From Hydrocarboniphaga effusa AP103 (GTDB taxonomy: Bacteria > Pseudomonadota > Gammaproteobacteria > Nevskiales > Nevskiaceae), in the NCBI RefSeq assembly GCF_000271305.1, contig NZ_AKGD01000004.1, forward strand, positions 62,001 through 126,000: a stretch of 64,000 bases of DNA, given 5' to 3'. This document shows positions 36,555 through 44,902 of the stretch, piece by piece. Positions within the stretch are counted from its first letter, which is position 1. The number at the start of each line of letters is the position of its first letter. The translations under genes and the position numbers were made by a program. The notes beneath the pieces are model-generated. The model worked only from the letters and a program-made list of their open reading frames with translations, searched no databases and had not been told where the DNA came from.

Positions 36555-37049
36555 TCAGTGCTTCAAGACGCTGATGCGACCATCGCTCTCAAGCAGGCAA
36601 AGCCTGGCTTCGGAAGGATCCTCGATGCCTTGCTCGCGCAGATGCGAGAGCAGCTCCTCGTCGCTGATCTTTTGCCTGCGCAGGGAGTCCTGCTGCACGT
36701 GACCATTGCGGATCAGGACGACCGGCGGCGGCTGCGCAACGGGCGTGAACCAGTGGTAGCGATAGGCGAGATGATCGATCAAGCGATCCCAGAACACGAT
36801 CGTGGCGATCAGCACGAAACCCGACGCGATCGACTCGTAGGTACCGCCCATCGCGTTCTGCGAGGCATCGGCGAGAATGGTGATGAGCAAGACATCGGCG
36901 ATGCCGAGTTGGCCGGTCGGCCGCCGGAACAGGCGCAGGATCAGAAACAGGAACCAATAGGTCAGCGTACCTCGCAACACCATCTCGGCCACGCTGGAAT
37001 CGGGAATCATCAGCGTCTGCCAGTCGACGCTGATGATTTTCTCGATCAT
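36555..37049 (-). CDS. YetF/DUF421 membrane protein
   Basis: 164 residues from ATG 37047-37049 (a TTG 8 codons upstream is open). Three N-terminal helices (about 22-40, 50-68, 75-95), with RPTGQLGIADVLLITILADASQNAM, the usual DUF421 segment, then the cytoplasmic YetF domain (PPPVVLIRNGHVQQDSLRRQKISDEELLSHLREQGIEDPSEARLCLLESDGRISVLK). Function unknown; in Bacillus, YetF-type proteins are linked with spore/stress conditions. Confidence 0.88.
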   Translation of the reverse strand: MIEKIISVDWQTLMIPDSSVAEMVLRGTLTYWFLFLILRLFRRPTGQLGIADVLLITILADASQNAMGGTYESIASGFVLIATIVFWDRLIDHLAYRYHWFTPVAQPPPVVLIRNGHVQQDSLRRQKISDEELLSHLREQGIEDPSEARLCLLESDGRISVLKH

Positions 37050-37087
37050 GGCCTGCTTTGAGCCGATGCCCAAGCGCTACAGGCTAC

Positions 37088-37666
37088 TCAGTGTGTCTGG
37101 GCCTTGTAGGCCTTGATGACGCTCGCCGAGGTGTCGTCGCCGACATAGCGTTCGAAACTTTCGGCGTAAAGACGTGTGAGCCGCTCCATGGTTTCGGGCG
37201 AGGCCTTGTCCTGCAGCTTGCGGAACCAGGTGTGCTCTTCTTCGTACATGTGATGTTCGACGGCACCGCGAATGTGGCCGAGCTTGTCGATGTAGTCCTG
37301 GCTCATCGGATCAAGTTCGTCGAGCGCCGCGGTCTCGCCCTTGGCCGCGCTCTGCTCCTGGTAGGCAAGTTCGGTTCGCAGCTTTTCGCCATGCGAGGCC
37401 ATTGCCGGATACAGCGTGACTTCCTCGGCGATCGCATGGCCCGCGAGCAGGATCGACAACCACTTCTGGGTGGCACGCCGCTGCTCGGGCGTCTTGGCCT
37501 TCTCGACGGCGTCGAAGGCCGCTTCGATCTGCTGATGGTGGTCGAGCACCATCGCGAACCAGCTGCCGGGAACCGCTTCGGCGATGGCCTGGCGACGCGC
37601 CTTCTCGCGCGCATGGCGGGTTTCGGGCGGGGTGACGGCGGAAACGATCTTGTCGACGATGGACAT
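37088..37666 (-). CDS. Hemerythrin HHE domain protein
   Basis: 192 residues from ATG 37664-37666 with an AAGGAG ribosome site. Hemerythrin-type iron ligands: VLDHHQQIEAAFDAVE, LLAGHAIAEEVTLYPAM (HxxxE), AVEHHMYEEEHTWF (HHxxxEE). Probably a diiron O2/NO-binding or sensing cytoplasmic protein. It lies upstream of yetF in the same direction and is divergent from the DUF4142 gene. Confidence 0.9.
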   Translation of the reverse strand: MSIVDKIVSAVTPPETRHAREKARRQAIAEAVPGSWFAMVLDHHQQIEAAFDAVEKAKTPEQRRATQKWLSILLAGHAIAEEVTLYPAMASHGEKLRTELAYQEQSAAKGETAALDELDPMSQDYIDKLGHIRGAVEHHMYEEEHTWFRKLQDKASPETMERLTRLYAESFERYVGDDTSASVIKAYKAQTH

Positions 37667-37951
37667 GGCGATCTCCTTGGTTGGAAAGTGGACCTGGGTT
37701 TTCGCATCGAACTTCTTGCGCAGCAGCCTAAGCAAAGGCGCTGAATCGTCGATGGCTTCACGCGGCTGTGGAGTTCATCGAATCGCGAGTCGATCGCAGC
37801 TGGGCAATAGCGGGAACGCCGTTTGCGGAGGGGCTATTGCGTTCTGTCGCAGCAGGAACGCGCTCGGTGCCCGCCGCCAACTTGCGCAAGGCGGCTTGAT
37901 ACCAGACTCGCACGATAAAAACGCAACACCCCTCACTCACAGGAGCATGGA

Positions 37952-38491
37952 ATGAAAATCAACAAAATCGTTTTGCTGGCCGGCCTGAGCACTCTGGCAT
38001 TCTCCCCGCTGTCGGCGATCGCAGCGGAGCCGATGCAGCCGTCGGGTGTCTTGCAGGCGGTGCTTTCGAACAGCGAGAAGGATTTCTTCGAAAGCGCGGC
38101 CTCGTCGAACATGCTCGAGATCGAAGCGGCCAAGCTCGCCCAGACCAAGGCCAGCCGGCCCGAACTCAAGAACTTTGCCGAGCAGATGATCAAGGATCAC
38201 ACCGAAGCCTCGCAGAAGCTCCAGGCGCTCGCGACGAGCAAGGGCGTGACCCTGCCGACCCAGCTGCTCGGCCGTCATCAGCAGATGCTCGATGCACTCG
38301 CCAAAGACAAGCCCGGCAAGGACTTCGACAAGGACTACGAGAACAAGATGGTCCTCACGCACAAGGAAGCCGTCTCGCTGTTCGACCAGACGGCGAAGGA
38401 AGCCAAGGATCCGCAGGTCAAGGCCTTCGCGGCCGAACTGCTGCCGAAGCTGCAGCAGCACGGCGCACATGCCAAGGAACTCAATACCTAG
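37952..38491 (+). CDS. DUF4142 periplasmic protein
   Basis: 179 residues with a signal peptide MKINKIVLLAGLSTLAFSPLSAIAA. The mature part is a four-helix ferritin-like DUF4142 domain: SNSEKDFFESAASSNMLEIEAAKLAQTKASRPELKNFAEQMIKDHTEASQKLQALATSKGV and KDFDKDYENKMVLTHKEAVSLFDQTAKEAKDPQVKAFAAELLPKLQQHGAHAKEL. An ACAGGAGCATGG ribosome site precedes the ATG. Stress-related proteins of unknown function belong here. Confidence 0.92.
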   Translation: MKINKIVLLAGLSTLAFSPLSAIAAEPMQPSGVLQAVLSNSEKDFFESAASSNMLEIEAAKLAQTKASRPELKNFAEQMIKDHTEASQKLQALATSKGVTLPTQLLGRHQQMLDALAKDKPGKDFDKDYENKMVLTHKEAVSLFDQTAKEAKDPQVKAFAAELLPKLQQHGAHAKELNT

Positions 38492-38499
38492 GTGCGCGT

Positions 38500-38531
38500 A
38501 GCGCTCCCTTCCATCGCGAGGAGGGAGCGCT
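38500..38531. terminator. Hairpin between convergent genes
   Basis: AGCGCTCCCT (38500-38509) pairs with AGGGAGCGCT (38522-38531), perfect 10 bp, 12-nt loop, followed by TCTT. The only T-tract is weak. Sits 8 bp after the DUF4142 stop and 8 bp before the end of the opposing regulator gene. Confidence 0.65.
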
Positions 38532-38538
38532 TCTTCGA

Positions 38539-39861
38539 TCAGCCCTGGTATTCGTCGAGACGGTTGTAGAGCGTCTTCAGGCTGATGCCGAGCACTTCCG
38601 CGGCACGCTTGCGCACGCCCGAGCAGGCCTCCAGTGTCGACAGGATGAGACGGCGCTCGGCCGCGGCAAGCGAAGTGCCGACCGCGATCTCGATGTGGCT
38701 CTCGAACGGCTTGGGTTCGGCGATCGCCTGCATGCCGCCCAGCAGGTGGACGGCGTCGATCTCGTGCTCCGCATGCAGGTAGCCGCGCAGCACCGCATTG
38801 TTCAGCTGGCGTACGTTGCCGGTCCAGCGTTCGGCCATGAGCGCCTCCATCGCATCGCGCCCGAAGCGCTTGCCCGTGCCGTGTTCACGGTTGAGCTCGG
38901 ACAGGAAATGTCTCGCCAGCAGTTCGATGTCGTCCCGTCGCGCGCGCAGCGGGGGCATCTGCACCGTGAACACATTGAGACGATGCAGCAGGTCGGCTCG
39001 CAGCAGGCCCTTGGCGACCGCAGTCGCCAGATCGTGTTGGGTTCCGGCGACGATGCGCAGGTCGACGTAGATGTCGCCTCCGCTGCCCGGACGACGAAAG
39101 CGTCCGGTCTCCATCAGGCGCAGCAGCGCCGCCTGCACAGTCGACGCCAAGCCGGTGATCTCGCTGAGATACAGCGTGCCGCCGTCTGCGCTTTCGACGT
39201 AGCCGGCCTGCTGGGTCTGCGCGTCTCCGAACAGTTCGGCGGCGAGGCGCTCGGGCGTAAACGCTTCGCAGTCGACCGGGACGAAAGGCTGGCGCGCGCG
39301 ACGAGACAGCTCGTGCAGCGTCTGCGCCGCGAGCTCCTTGCCGGAGCCGCTTTCGCCCTGGATGACGACCGGCGCGGAAGTCTGCGCGATGCGTTCGAAT
39401 TGCGCGTACAGCGTGCGCATCGCGGGCGACTGGCCGACGAGCCGGCCGCAATGCCCGAGCTCCGCGAGCTGTCGGCGCAGGCCGCCGATCTGCTCCTGCA
39501 ACTCCGAACTGCGCGGCACGCGGGCGAGCACCGCGTGCAGGCGTCGCACGTCGATCGGCTTGGTGAGGTAGTCGGTCGCACCGGCGCGCAACGCCTCTAC
39601 TGCGCTGTCGATCGTCGCATGGCCGGTGACGAGCACGATCTCGGTGTCGCGCCGGGGCAGCAGCTCGTTGATCAGGTTCATGCCGTAGCCGTCGGGCAAC
39701 TGCAGGTCGATCAATGCGATGTCCGGTGTTTGCGTGCTCAGATGACGGCGCGCCTGCGACAGATCGCCCGCGATCGCCGTGGTGAAGCCTTTGACCTCGA
39801 CCATCGCCGCGAGCGACTCGCGCGAGGCGGCGTCGTCCTCGACGATCAGGGCGTGAGGCAT
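38539..39861 (-). CDS. NtrC-type response regulator lacking the GAFTGA loop
   Basis: 440 residues. Receiver at 1-115 (phospho-Asp in IDLQLPDG, ~52; Lys in YLTKPID), AAA+ domain at ~143-365 with Walker A GESGSGKE (169-176), and a C-terminal Fis-type HTH (VRKRAAEVLGISLKTLYNRLDEY). Between ELFG (209-212) and GGTL (227-230) there are only 14 residues and no GAFTGA, the loop that touches sigma-54; Walker B reads YLSEI, where D is usual. It overlaps the kinase gene by 16 bp. Confidence 0.9.
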   Translation of the reverse strand: MPHALIVEDDAASRESLAAMVEVKGFTTAIAGDLSQARRHLSTQTPDIALIDLQLPDGYGMNLINELLPRRDTEIVLVTGHATIDSAVEALRAGATDYLTKPIDVRRLHAVLARVPRSSELQEQIGGLRRQLAELGHCGRLVGQSPAMRTLYAQFERIAQTSAPVVIQGESGSGKELAAQTLHELSRRARQPFVPVDCEAFTPERLAAELFGDAQTQQAGYVESADGGTLYLSEITGLASTVQAALLRLMETGRFRRPGSGGDIYVDLRIVAGTQHDLATAVAKGLLRADLLHRLNVFTVQMPPLRARRDDIELLARHFLSELNREHGTGKRFGRDAMEALMAERWTGNVRQLNNAVLRGYLHAEHEIDAVHLLGGMQAIAEPKPFESHIEIAVGTSLAAAERRLILSTLEACSGVRKRAAEVLGISLKTLYNRLDEYQG

Positions 39862-41489
39862 GAACTGTGCTCCAGGGGGGCCGCCTGCGGGGACGCGGGC
39901 AGCAGGATGCTGAAGACGGAACCACGACCAGGCTGGCTGTGCAGCAGCACTGTTCCTCCATTGTTGCGAGCGAAGCTGATCACCTGCGACAGACCCAGGC
40001 CGGTGCCATGGCCTTTGTCTTTGGTGGTGAAAAACGGCTCGAAGATGCGCTCCGCCATTTCGGGCGCGATACCACAGCCCGAATCGTGCATTTGAATCTC
40101 GACGTAATCGCCGGCCTCGATCTCGAGCCCTTCCACATCGGCAGGACCGAATTCGCGATTGCGCGCGCGCAACTCGATGCGGCCTTCACCGGCGACCGCG
40201 TCGCGCGCGTTGATGCAGAGGTTCAGCAGCGCCAGATGCAGCTCATTTCGATCGACGCAAACCGACCACAGGGCGGGCTCTATGATGATGTCGAGCCGCA
40301 GGTTCGAACGTAGCGAATTACCCAGCAGATCGCGCAATTCGCTCCTGTCGTCGGCGAGCTTGAGTTGCTCGACGAGCTGGGCGCCTGGCTTGCCGAAGCT
40401 CAGCAGGCGGCTGGTGAGCTGGCCGCCGCGATCGGTGGCTTTCAGGATCTGCGCGACCAGCGAAGAGCGCCGCCGGCTGTCTTCGGTGCAGCTCAGCAGG
40501 TAAGCATTGTTGCCGATTACCGATAGCAAATTGTTGAAGTCGTGTGCCACTCCACTCGCGATCATGCCCAGGGCTTCGATCTTCTGCTTCTGCTGCAGCT
40601 GGGCCTGCGCCTTCCGGGTCTCCGAGCTGTGTTCCGCAGCCTGTCGGCTGAGCGTGGCATTGGCTTGCATGAGCACGGTTTCGGCAAGCTTCATCGCCGT
40701 TACGTCGGTGACAAGGCCAATGACCCAGCGGCTGCCGTCGGGGCGAAGCACCAGGCCGCCGCGCGCAGCCAGCCAGTACAGCGCCCGGCCTGCGGGCCGT
40801 ACGCGAAACTGCACGTCGACTTCGTCGCCTTCGGACTGGCAGCGCTGCAGGCTGTCCCTGAGCAGTTCCCTGTCCGAAGGCTTTAGGCGCTCCTGCCACA
40901 TCGTGGCATTCGTGGGGGGAGCCGGGCCGAACAGACTCGTGATTTCGGGATCGCCGCCGCCGATCAGCAGTTCATCGGTATCGGGATTCCAATCCCAGCG
41001 GCAGGCCCGCGCATAACGCAGGGCGAGGTCGAGACGAAGCTCGTGTTCGCGGATCGAGGCCCGGGTGAGCCGCTGCGCCTGCTCCGTGGTGCGTCGCTCG
41101 ACGCTCTCTAAGGCTTCACGCAGTTGCCGACGGGTATCACGCAAATGCGCTCCGAGCGCTTCGAGAACCTCGGTTCCGCGTTCCAGGCGCGGGATGGCGG
41201 CGGAAATCTCGCGCGGCAGGAGTTCTGCCTGCAATCTACGCGCGGTCGAATCTATCGCGAGATATTTCTGACGAGAATGGTCGACTTCGGATTGCAGCCT
41301 CTGTATTTCAGTATAAAAACGGCTGGACTCTCCGAGCATGTCCTCGACTGCAACTTTCATTTGCTCGATTTCGGTTTCCGCCAGGCGCAATTTGGCCCGC
41401 AGCGAGGTCTCCGAATCCATGTTGCCAGCATGCAATTCCATTGCACTAGACCTGATTCTCGCCCACTGAGAGGGCTTCGAAGTTTCCAT
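39846..41489 (-). CDS. PAS sensor histidine kinase
   Basis: 547 residues (ATGs at 41441 and 41420 are alternative starts). N-terminal coiled coil (~30-165), PAS domain at ~165-275 (YARACRWDWNPDTDELLIG), HisKA with His in GMIASGVAHDFNNLLSVIGNN (~320), HATPase with LNLCINARDAVAG (N), DSGCGIAPEM (G1) and GTGLGLSQVISFARNNGG (G2). The AHDFNN His-box is typical of NtrB-like kinases without membrane anchors. Partner of the overlapping regulator at 38539. Confidence 0.92.
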   Translation of the reverse strand: METSKPSQWARIRSSAMELHAGNMDSETSLRAKLRLAETEIEQMKVAVEDMLGESSRFYTEIQRLQSEVDHSRQKYLAIDSTARRLQAELLPREISAAIPRLERGTEVLEALGAHLRDTRRQLREALESVERRTTEQAQRLTRASIREHELRLDLALRYARACRWDWNPDTDELLIGGGDPEITSLFGPAPPTNATMWQERLKPSDRELLRDSLQRCQSEGDEVDVQFRVRPAGRALYWLAARGGLVLRPDGSRWVIGLVTDVTAMKLAETVLMQANATLSRQAAEHSSETRKAQAQLQQKQKIEALGMIASGVAHDFNNLLSVIGNNAYLLSCTEDSRRRSSLVAQILKATDRGGQLTSRLLSFGKPGAQLVEQLKLADDRSELRDLLGNSLRSNLRLDIIIEPALWSVCVDRNELHLALLNLCINARDAVAGEGRIELRARNREFGPADVEGLEIEAGDYVEIQMHDSGCGIAPEMAERIFEPFFTTKDKGHGTGLGLSQVISFARNNGGTVLLHSQPGRGSVFSILLPASPQAAPLEHSSCLTP

Positions 41490-41529
41490 TCATGGGCGTG
41501 TCGGGGAGCCGATTTTTATACTGTAAACC

Positions 41530-42504
41530 ATGAATACGGGACGAGACATTATCGTCATCGGAGCTTCGGCAGGCGGGGTCAAGGCGCTGATGAAGCTCTG
41601 CGCCGTCCTGCCGGCGGATCTCGATGCTTCCGTCTTCATCGTCCTGCACCTGAACCCGTCAGGGCCCAGCTTGCTGCCCAGGCTGCTGGACCGCGTGTCT
41701 CCGCTTAAAGTGAAAGCGGCAGTCCACGGCGAGGTTCCGCAGGCCAGGCACATCTACGTCGCTCCTCCGGCGAGACATCTTCTGCTCCGATCCGGGCGCA
41801 TGATCCTGAGCCGCGGGCCGGAGGAACATCATGTGCGCCCCGCAATCGATGTGCTGTTTCGTTCCGCAGCGGTGGCGTACGGTTCGCGCGTGATCGGCAT
41901 GCTGCTGAGCGGCATGCTGGGGGATGGCACCAATGGGCTTATCCACATTCATCACGCTGGTGGCGTCTCGGTCGTGCAAGACCCTGCCGAGGCGCAGTGG
42001 AGCTCCATGCCGCGCCACGCGCTCAAGCACGATCATGTCGATCATTGCCTGACGATCGATCGGATGCCGGCGCTTCTGCAGCGCCTGGTACAGGAAACAC
42101 CGGGCGAGAGCTCCCCGCTATCGGCCGACGTGATTTCGGAGGATCGCCTGGCCGAGCAGGATGTCGGGGACATGCGCAGCTTGAATGCGGGCGCGCATTT
42201 GGATGCGACACACCTCTCACCGGTTCGCGGCAGGGGCCTCGTATCGATCCAAGGCATCGGCCGCCAGCGCGTTGACGGCGATCCCCTCGAACGCGCGCTG
42301 GGCCTCGCGGTGCAAACGCATCGGGAACGCCGCTCGCTGTACCAGCGGATGGAAGATTCGGCCCGCGACAAGGGCTTTCGCCACGCCGAGCAGCGATGGC
42401 GGGAGATAGGTCGGGAGGCCGAGCATCTGATCAGGACGCTCGAACTCGGCATCGAAGAGCTCGTCACGCGATCAGCCGCCGCGTCGATCACCAAGGCCGG
42501 GTGA
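41530..42504 (+). CDS. CheB-type protein methylesterase domain protein
   Basis: 324 residues. Residues ~5-190 are the CheB catalytic domain without a receiver: catalytic Ser in GASAGGVKAL (~13), His in VLHLNPSGPS (~40), HIYVAPPARHLLL, RPAIDVLFRSAAVAYGSRVIGMLLSGMLGDGTNGL with the Asp. The remaining ~130 residues are a helical tail of unknown role. It is divergent from the kinase and convergent, 6 bp apart, with the CheR-PAS gene. Such CheB/CheR-PAS pairs work outside classical chemotaxis. Confidence 0.88.
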   Translation: MNTGRDIIVIGASAGGVKALMKLCAVLPADLDASVFIVLHLNPSGPSLLPRLLDRVSPLKVKAAVHGEVPQARHIYVAPPARHLLLRSGRMILSRGPEEHHVRPAIDVLFRSAAVAYGSRVIGMLLSGMLGDGTNGLIHIHHAGGVSVVQDPAEAQWSSMPRHALKHDHVDHCLTIDRMPALLQRLVQETPGESSPLSADVISEDRLAEQDVGDMRSLNAGAHLDATHLSPVRGRGLVSIQGIGRQRVDGDPLERALGLAVQTHRERRSLYQRMEDSARDKGFRHAEQRWREIGREAEHLIRTLELGIEELVTRSAAASITKAG

Positions 42505-42510
42505 GCCGAC

Positions 42511-44742
42511 TCAGGAATCCAGCAGCTGCCTTTCGGTGGTGTCGTGCAGCAGGGCCAGCACGACTGGCGGCGATTCCTTGCCGAAATACTGCATGCAGAT
42601 TTCAGCGGGATAGCTGGCCCCGGAGGCGCTCTTGATGCGCGTTTCAAATACCACCTCGGCCTTGTCGCCTTGAACGATGGTGGCAACCAGATTCTGCACT
42701 GCGCTCGCCGGCACGTCGGGCATGAAATCGGTCAGCGCGAACTGACGCAGCTGCGCGAGGCTGTAGCCGAGTTTTTTCTCCGCGCCCTTGTTGACGAGCA
42801 GAAAACGCAGGCTCGTCGGCTCGAGAAAGTAAACCTCGTTGAGCGACTGGCCGACGAGACGGCCGAGCTGGCGCGTATATTCCTCGCGCTCGACCTGCTC
42901 GGTGATGTCCTCGGCGATCAGCACGACGCCGTGCACGGCATGGCTTTGATAGAGCAGGGGACTCAGGCGGATGCGGCAAGTCACCGAGCGGCCCCTGCGA
43001 TCGACGCCGCTCAAGACGCGCTCGCTCTCGGTGTCGCCGCGCAGGATCACGTCTTGCAGGCCGTTCTCGAGCAGGTGCACGGGCAGGCCGATTTCGAGCG
43101 ACAGGAATGGCTGGCCGATGACTTCGTCGGCGCGCATGCCCCAGGTGTTCTCGCTCCAGCGGTTCCACGACCGCACGGTCAAATCCGTGTCGAGCACGAC
43201 GATGCCGGTATTGATGCTGCGCAGGATCGATTCCGAGTGCGTGCGATAGCGCGTGGCATCCTCGCTCTGCTGGCGCAGTTCCTCGTTGGAGGCCTCCATC
43301 TCCTCGGCCGTGGAGCGCAGCTCCTCGTTCATGGTCTCGAGCTCTTCGTTGGTCGACTGCAGCTCCTCGTTGGTGGTCTCGAGCTCCTCGTTGGTCGACT
43401 GCAGCTCCTCGTTGGTGGTTTCGAGTTCCTCGTTGGCCGACTGCAGCTCCTCGATCGTCGTCTCCAGGCTCTCCTGGGTCGCCTCGAGCTCGCGCTGGAG
43501 CTGGTCGATGCGCGTGTTGTCGATGAAGGTCAGCAGCGTGGCGTAGATGTCGCCGTTGCGTTCAATCAGCGGAACGATGTCGATCGCCAGTCGCATCGGG
43601 GTCGCCGACGGCCGCAGGAACTCCTGGCTTTCGAGATGCACCGGTTTGAGCTCGGCGCGAACCAGATCGATGCGGCTGCGCAGTTCGGAGGGCCGGTACG
43701 AGATCGGCAGATCCTGGAACGGCCGGCCGATGTCGGCTTCGCCGACTTCGAGCATGCGCCGCGCCGTCATGTTGGCGAAGATCAGCGTGCCGGCCAGGTC
43801 GACCACGAGATGGGCCGTGGGCACGTTGTCGATGATGGACTCGAGCATCTTGAGTTGCTGAGCAGGGCCGGCGTCGCGTGGATCGGCGCTCGCAAGCAGG
43901 CTGCCGCCCGCGCTGCGTCTCCACTCCTGCGGCACCTTACTGAAGATGCGGTGCCGACTGTTGAGCGGGCGAAACAACTTCGAGCGCGCAAGCTGGGTCT
44001 CGGCCTTGCCGAGGAACAGGTAGCCGTCGTCCTGCAGCGCATAGTGCAGGCGCGGCAGCACCACGTTCTGGGTATCGGTCTCGAGATAGATCAGCAGGTT
44101 GCGGCAGGACAGCAGGTCGATGCGCGAGATCGGTGCGTCGAAGACCACGTTGTGGCGGCCGAAGATCACGCTCTTGCGCAACTCGCGCAGCACGACGTAC
44201 GAGCCGTTGGTGTTCTCGAAGTACTTTGCGAGCAGCGCCGGCGGCACGCCTTCGACTTCGCGTTCGCCGTAACTCGCATGTCGCGCGATGGCCAGCGCAT
44301 GGTCGTCGAGATCGGTGGCGTAGATCTTCACGCGACGGCAGAACTCGTTGAGCCCGAGCGCCTCGGCGAACAGGATCGCCATCGAATACGGCTCTTCGCC
44401 CGATGCGCAACCCACGCTCCAGACCCGGATCGGCTCGTCGGGCTCGCAGCGCGCGAGGATGTGCGGCACCACCTCGTCACGCAGGATTTCCCAGGCCTCG
44501 GCATCGCGGAAGAACGAGGTGACGTTGATGAGCACCGTGTTGAGCAGCTCGACGAATTCCTGCGGATGGACTTCGAGGAAGGCCTGATAGGCGGCGAAGC
44601 TCTCGGCTCCGACTTCCTGCATGCGCAGCAGAATCCGGCGGCGCAGGCTCGTGCGCTTGTAGCCGCGAAAGTCGACGCCGCGGCTCTGCTGGATATGGTG
44701 GATCAGATCCTCGAACTCGGGGTCGGGCTCTTCGCGACTCAT
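42511..44742 (-). CDS. CheR methyltransferase with coiled coil and PAS domains
   Basis: 743 residues from ATG 44740-44742. CheR domain at ~1-275 (RRRILLRMQEVG, NTVLINVTSFFRDAEAW, WSVGCASGEEPYSMAILFAEALG, FGRHNVVFDAPISRIDLLSCRNLLIYL). PAS at ~305-420, then a long coiled coil of repeated heptads ETTNEELQSTNEELETTNEELQSTNEELETMNEEL (~430-480), then PAS at ~500-610 and again at ~625-740. No kinase domain. Likely methylates an unknown target in a pathway with the CheB at 41530. Confidence 0.92.
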   Translation of the reverse strand: MSREEPDPEFEDLIHHIQQSRGVDFRGYKRTSLRRRILLRMQEVGAESFAAYQAFLEVHPQEFVELLNTVLINVTSFFRDAEAWEILRDEVVPHILARCEPDEPIRVWSVGCASGEEPYSMAILFAEALGLNEFCRRVKIYATDLDDHALAIARHASYGEREVEGVPPALLAKYFENTNGSYVVLRELRKSVIFGRHNVVFDAPISRIDLLSCRNLLIYLETDTQNVVLPRLHYALQDDGYLFLGKAETQLARSKLFRPLNSRHRIFSKVPQEWRRSAGGSLLASADPRDAGPAQQLKMLESIIDNVPTAHLVVDLAGTLIFANMTARRMLEVGEADIGRPFQDLPISYRPSELRSRIDLVRAELKPVHLESQEFLRPSATPMRLAIDIVPLIERNGDIYATLLTFIDNTRIDQLQRELEATQESLETTIEELQSANEELETTNEELQSTNEELETTNEELQSTNEELETMNEELRSTAEEMEASNEELRQQSEDATRYRTHSESILRSINTGIVVLDTDLTVRSWNRWSENTWGMRADEVIGQPFLSLEIGLPVHLLENGLQDVILRGDTESERVLSGVDRRGRSVTCRIRLSPLLYQSHAVHGVVLIAEDITEQVEREEYTRQLGRLVGQSLNEVYFLEPTSLRFLLVNKGAEKKLGYSLAQLRQFALTDFMPDVPASAVQNLVATIVQGDKAEVVFETRIKSASGASYPAEICMQYFGKESPPVVLALLHDTTERQLLDS
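43330..43455 (-). repeat. Three 42-bp tandem repeats in the CheR-PAS coiled coil
   Basis: Units at 43330-43371, 43372-43413 and 43414-43455, each coding 14 residues (two heptads: about ELQSTNEELETTNE). Copies differ at a few bases. The repeat reflects a regular signalling helix inside the gene rather than a separate element. Confidence 0.85.
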
Positions 44743-44902
44743 GAACGGCGTTTGCTCCCGTCTGCCTGACGTGTGACGGGCTGGTGGCGCTCGAACGCCG
44801 AGAGGCGCGGGAAGCGCTCCGGCCTCTTCCTGGGGCGCAAAGAGTAGCCCTGGCGCTGCATGCGCGCCAGAGCGGGAAGGCCGGGGAACAGTCAGGTTTT
44901 CC

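Noticed and set aside
43330..43455. 42-bp tandem repeats as a mobile or CRISPR-like element
   Set aside because: They are in frame, code for heptads of a coiled coil, and have no spacers.
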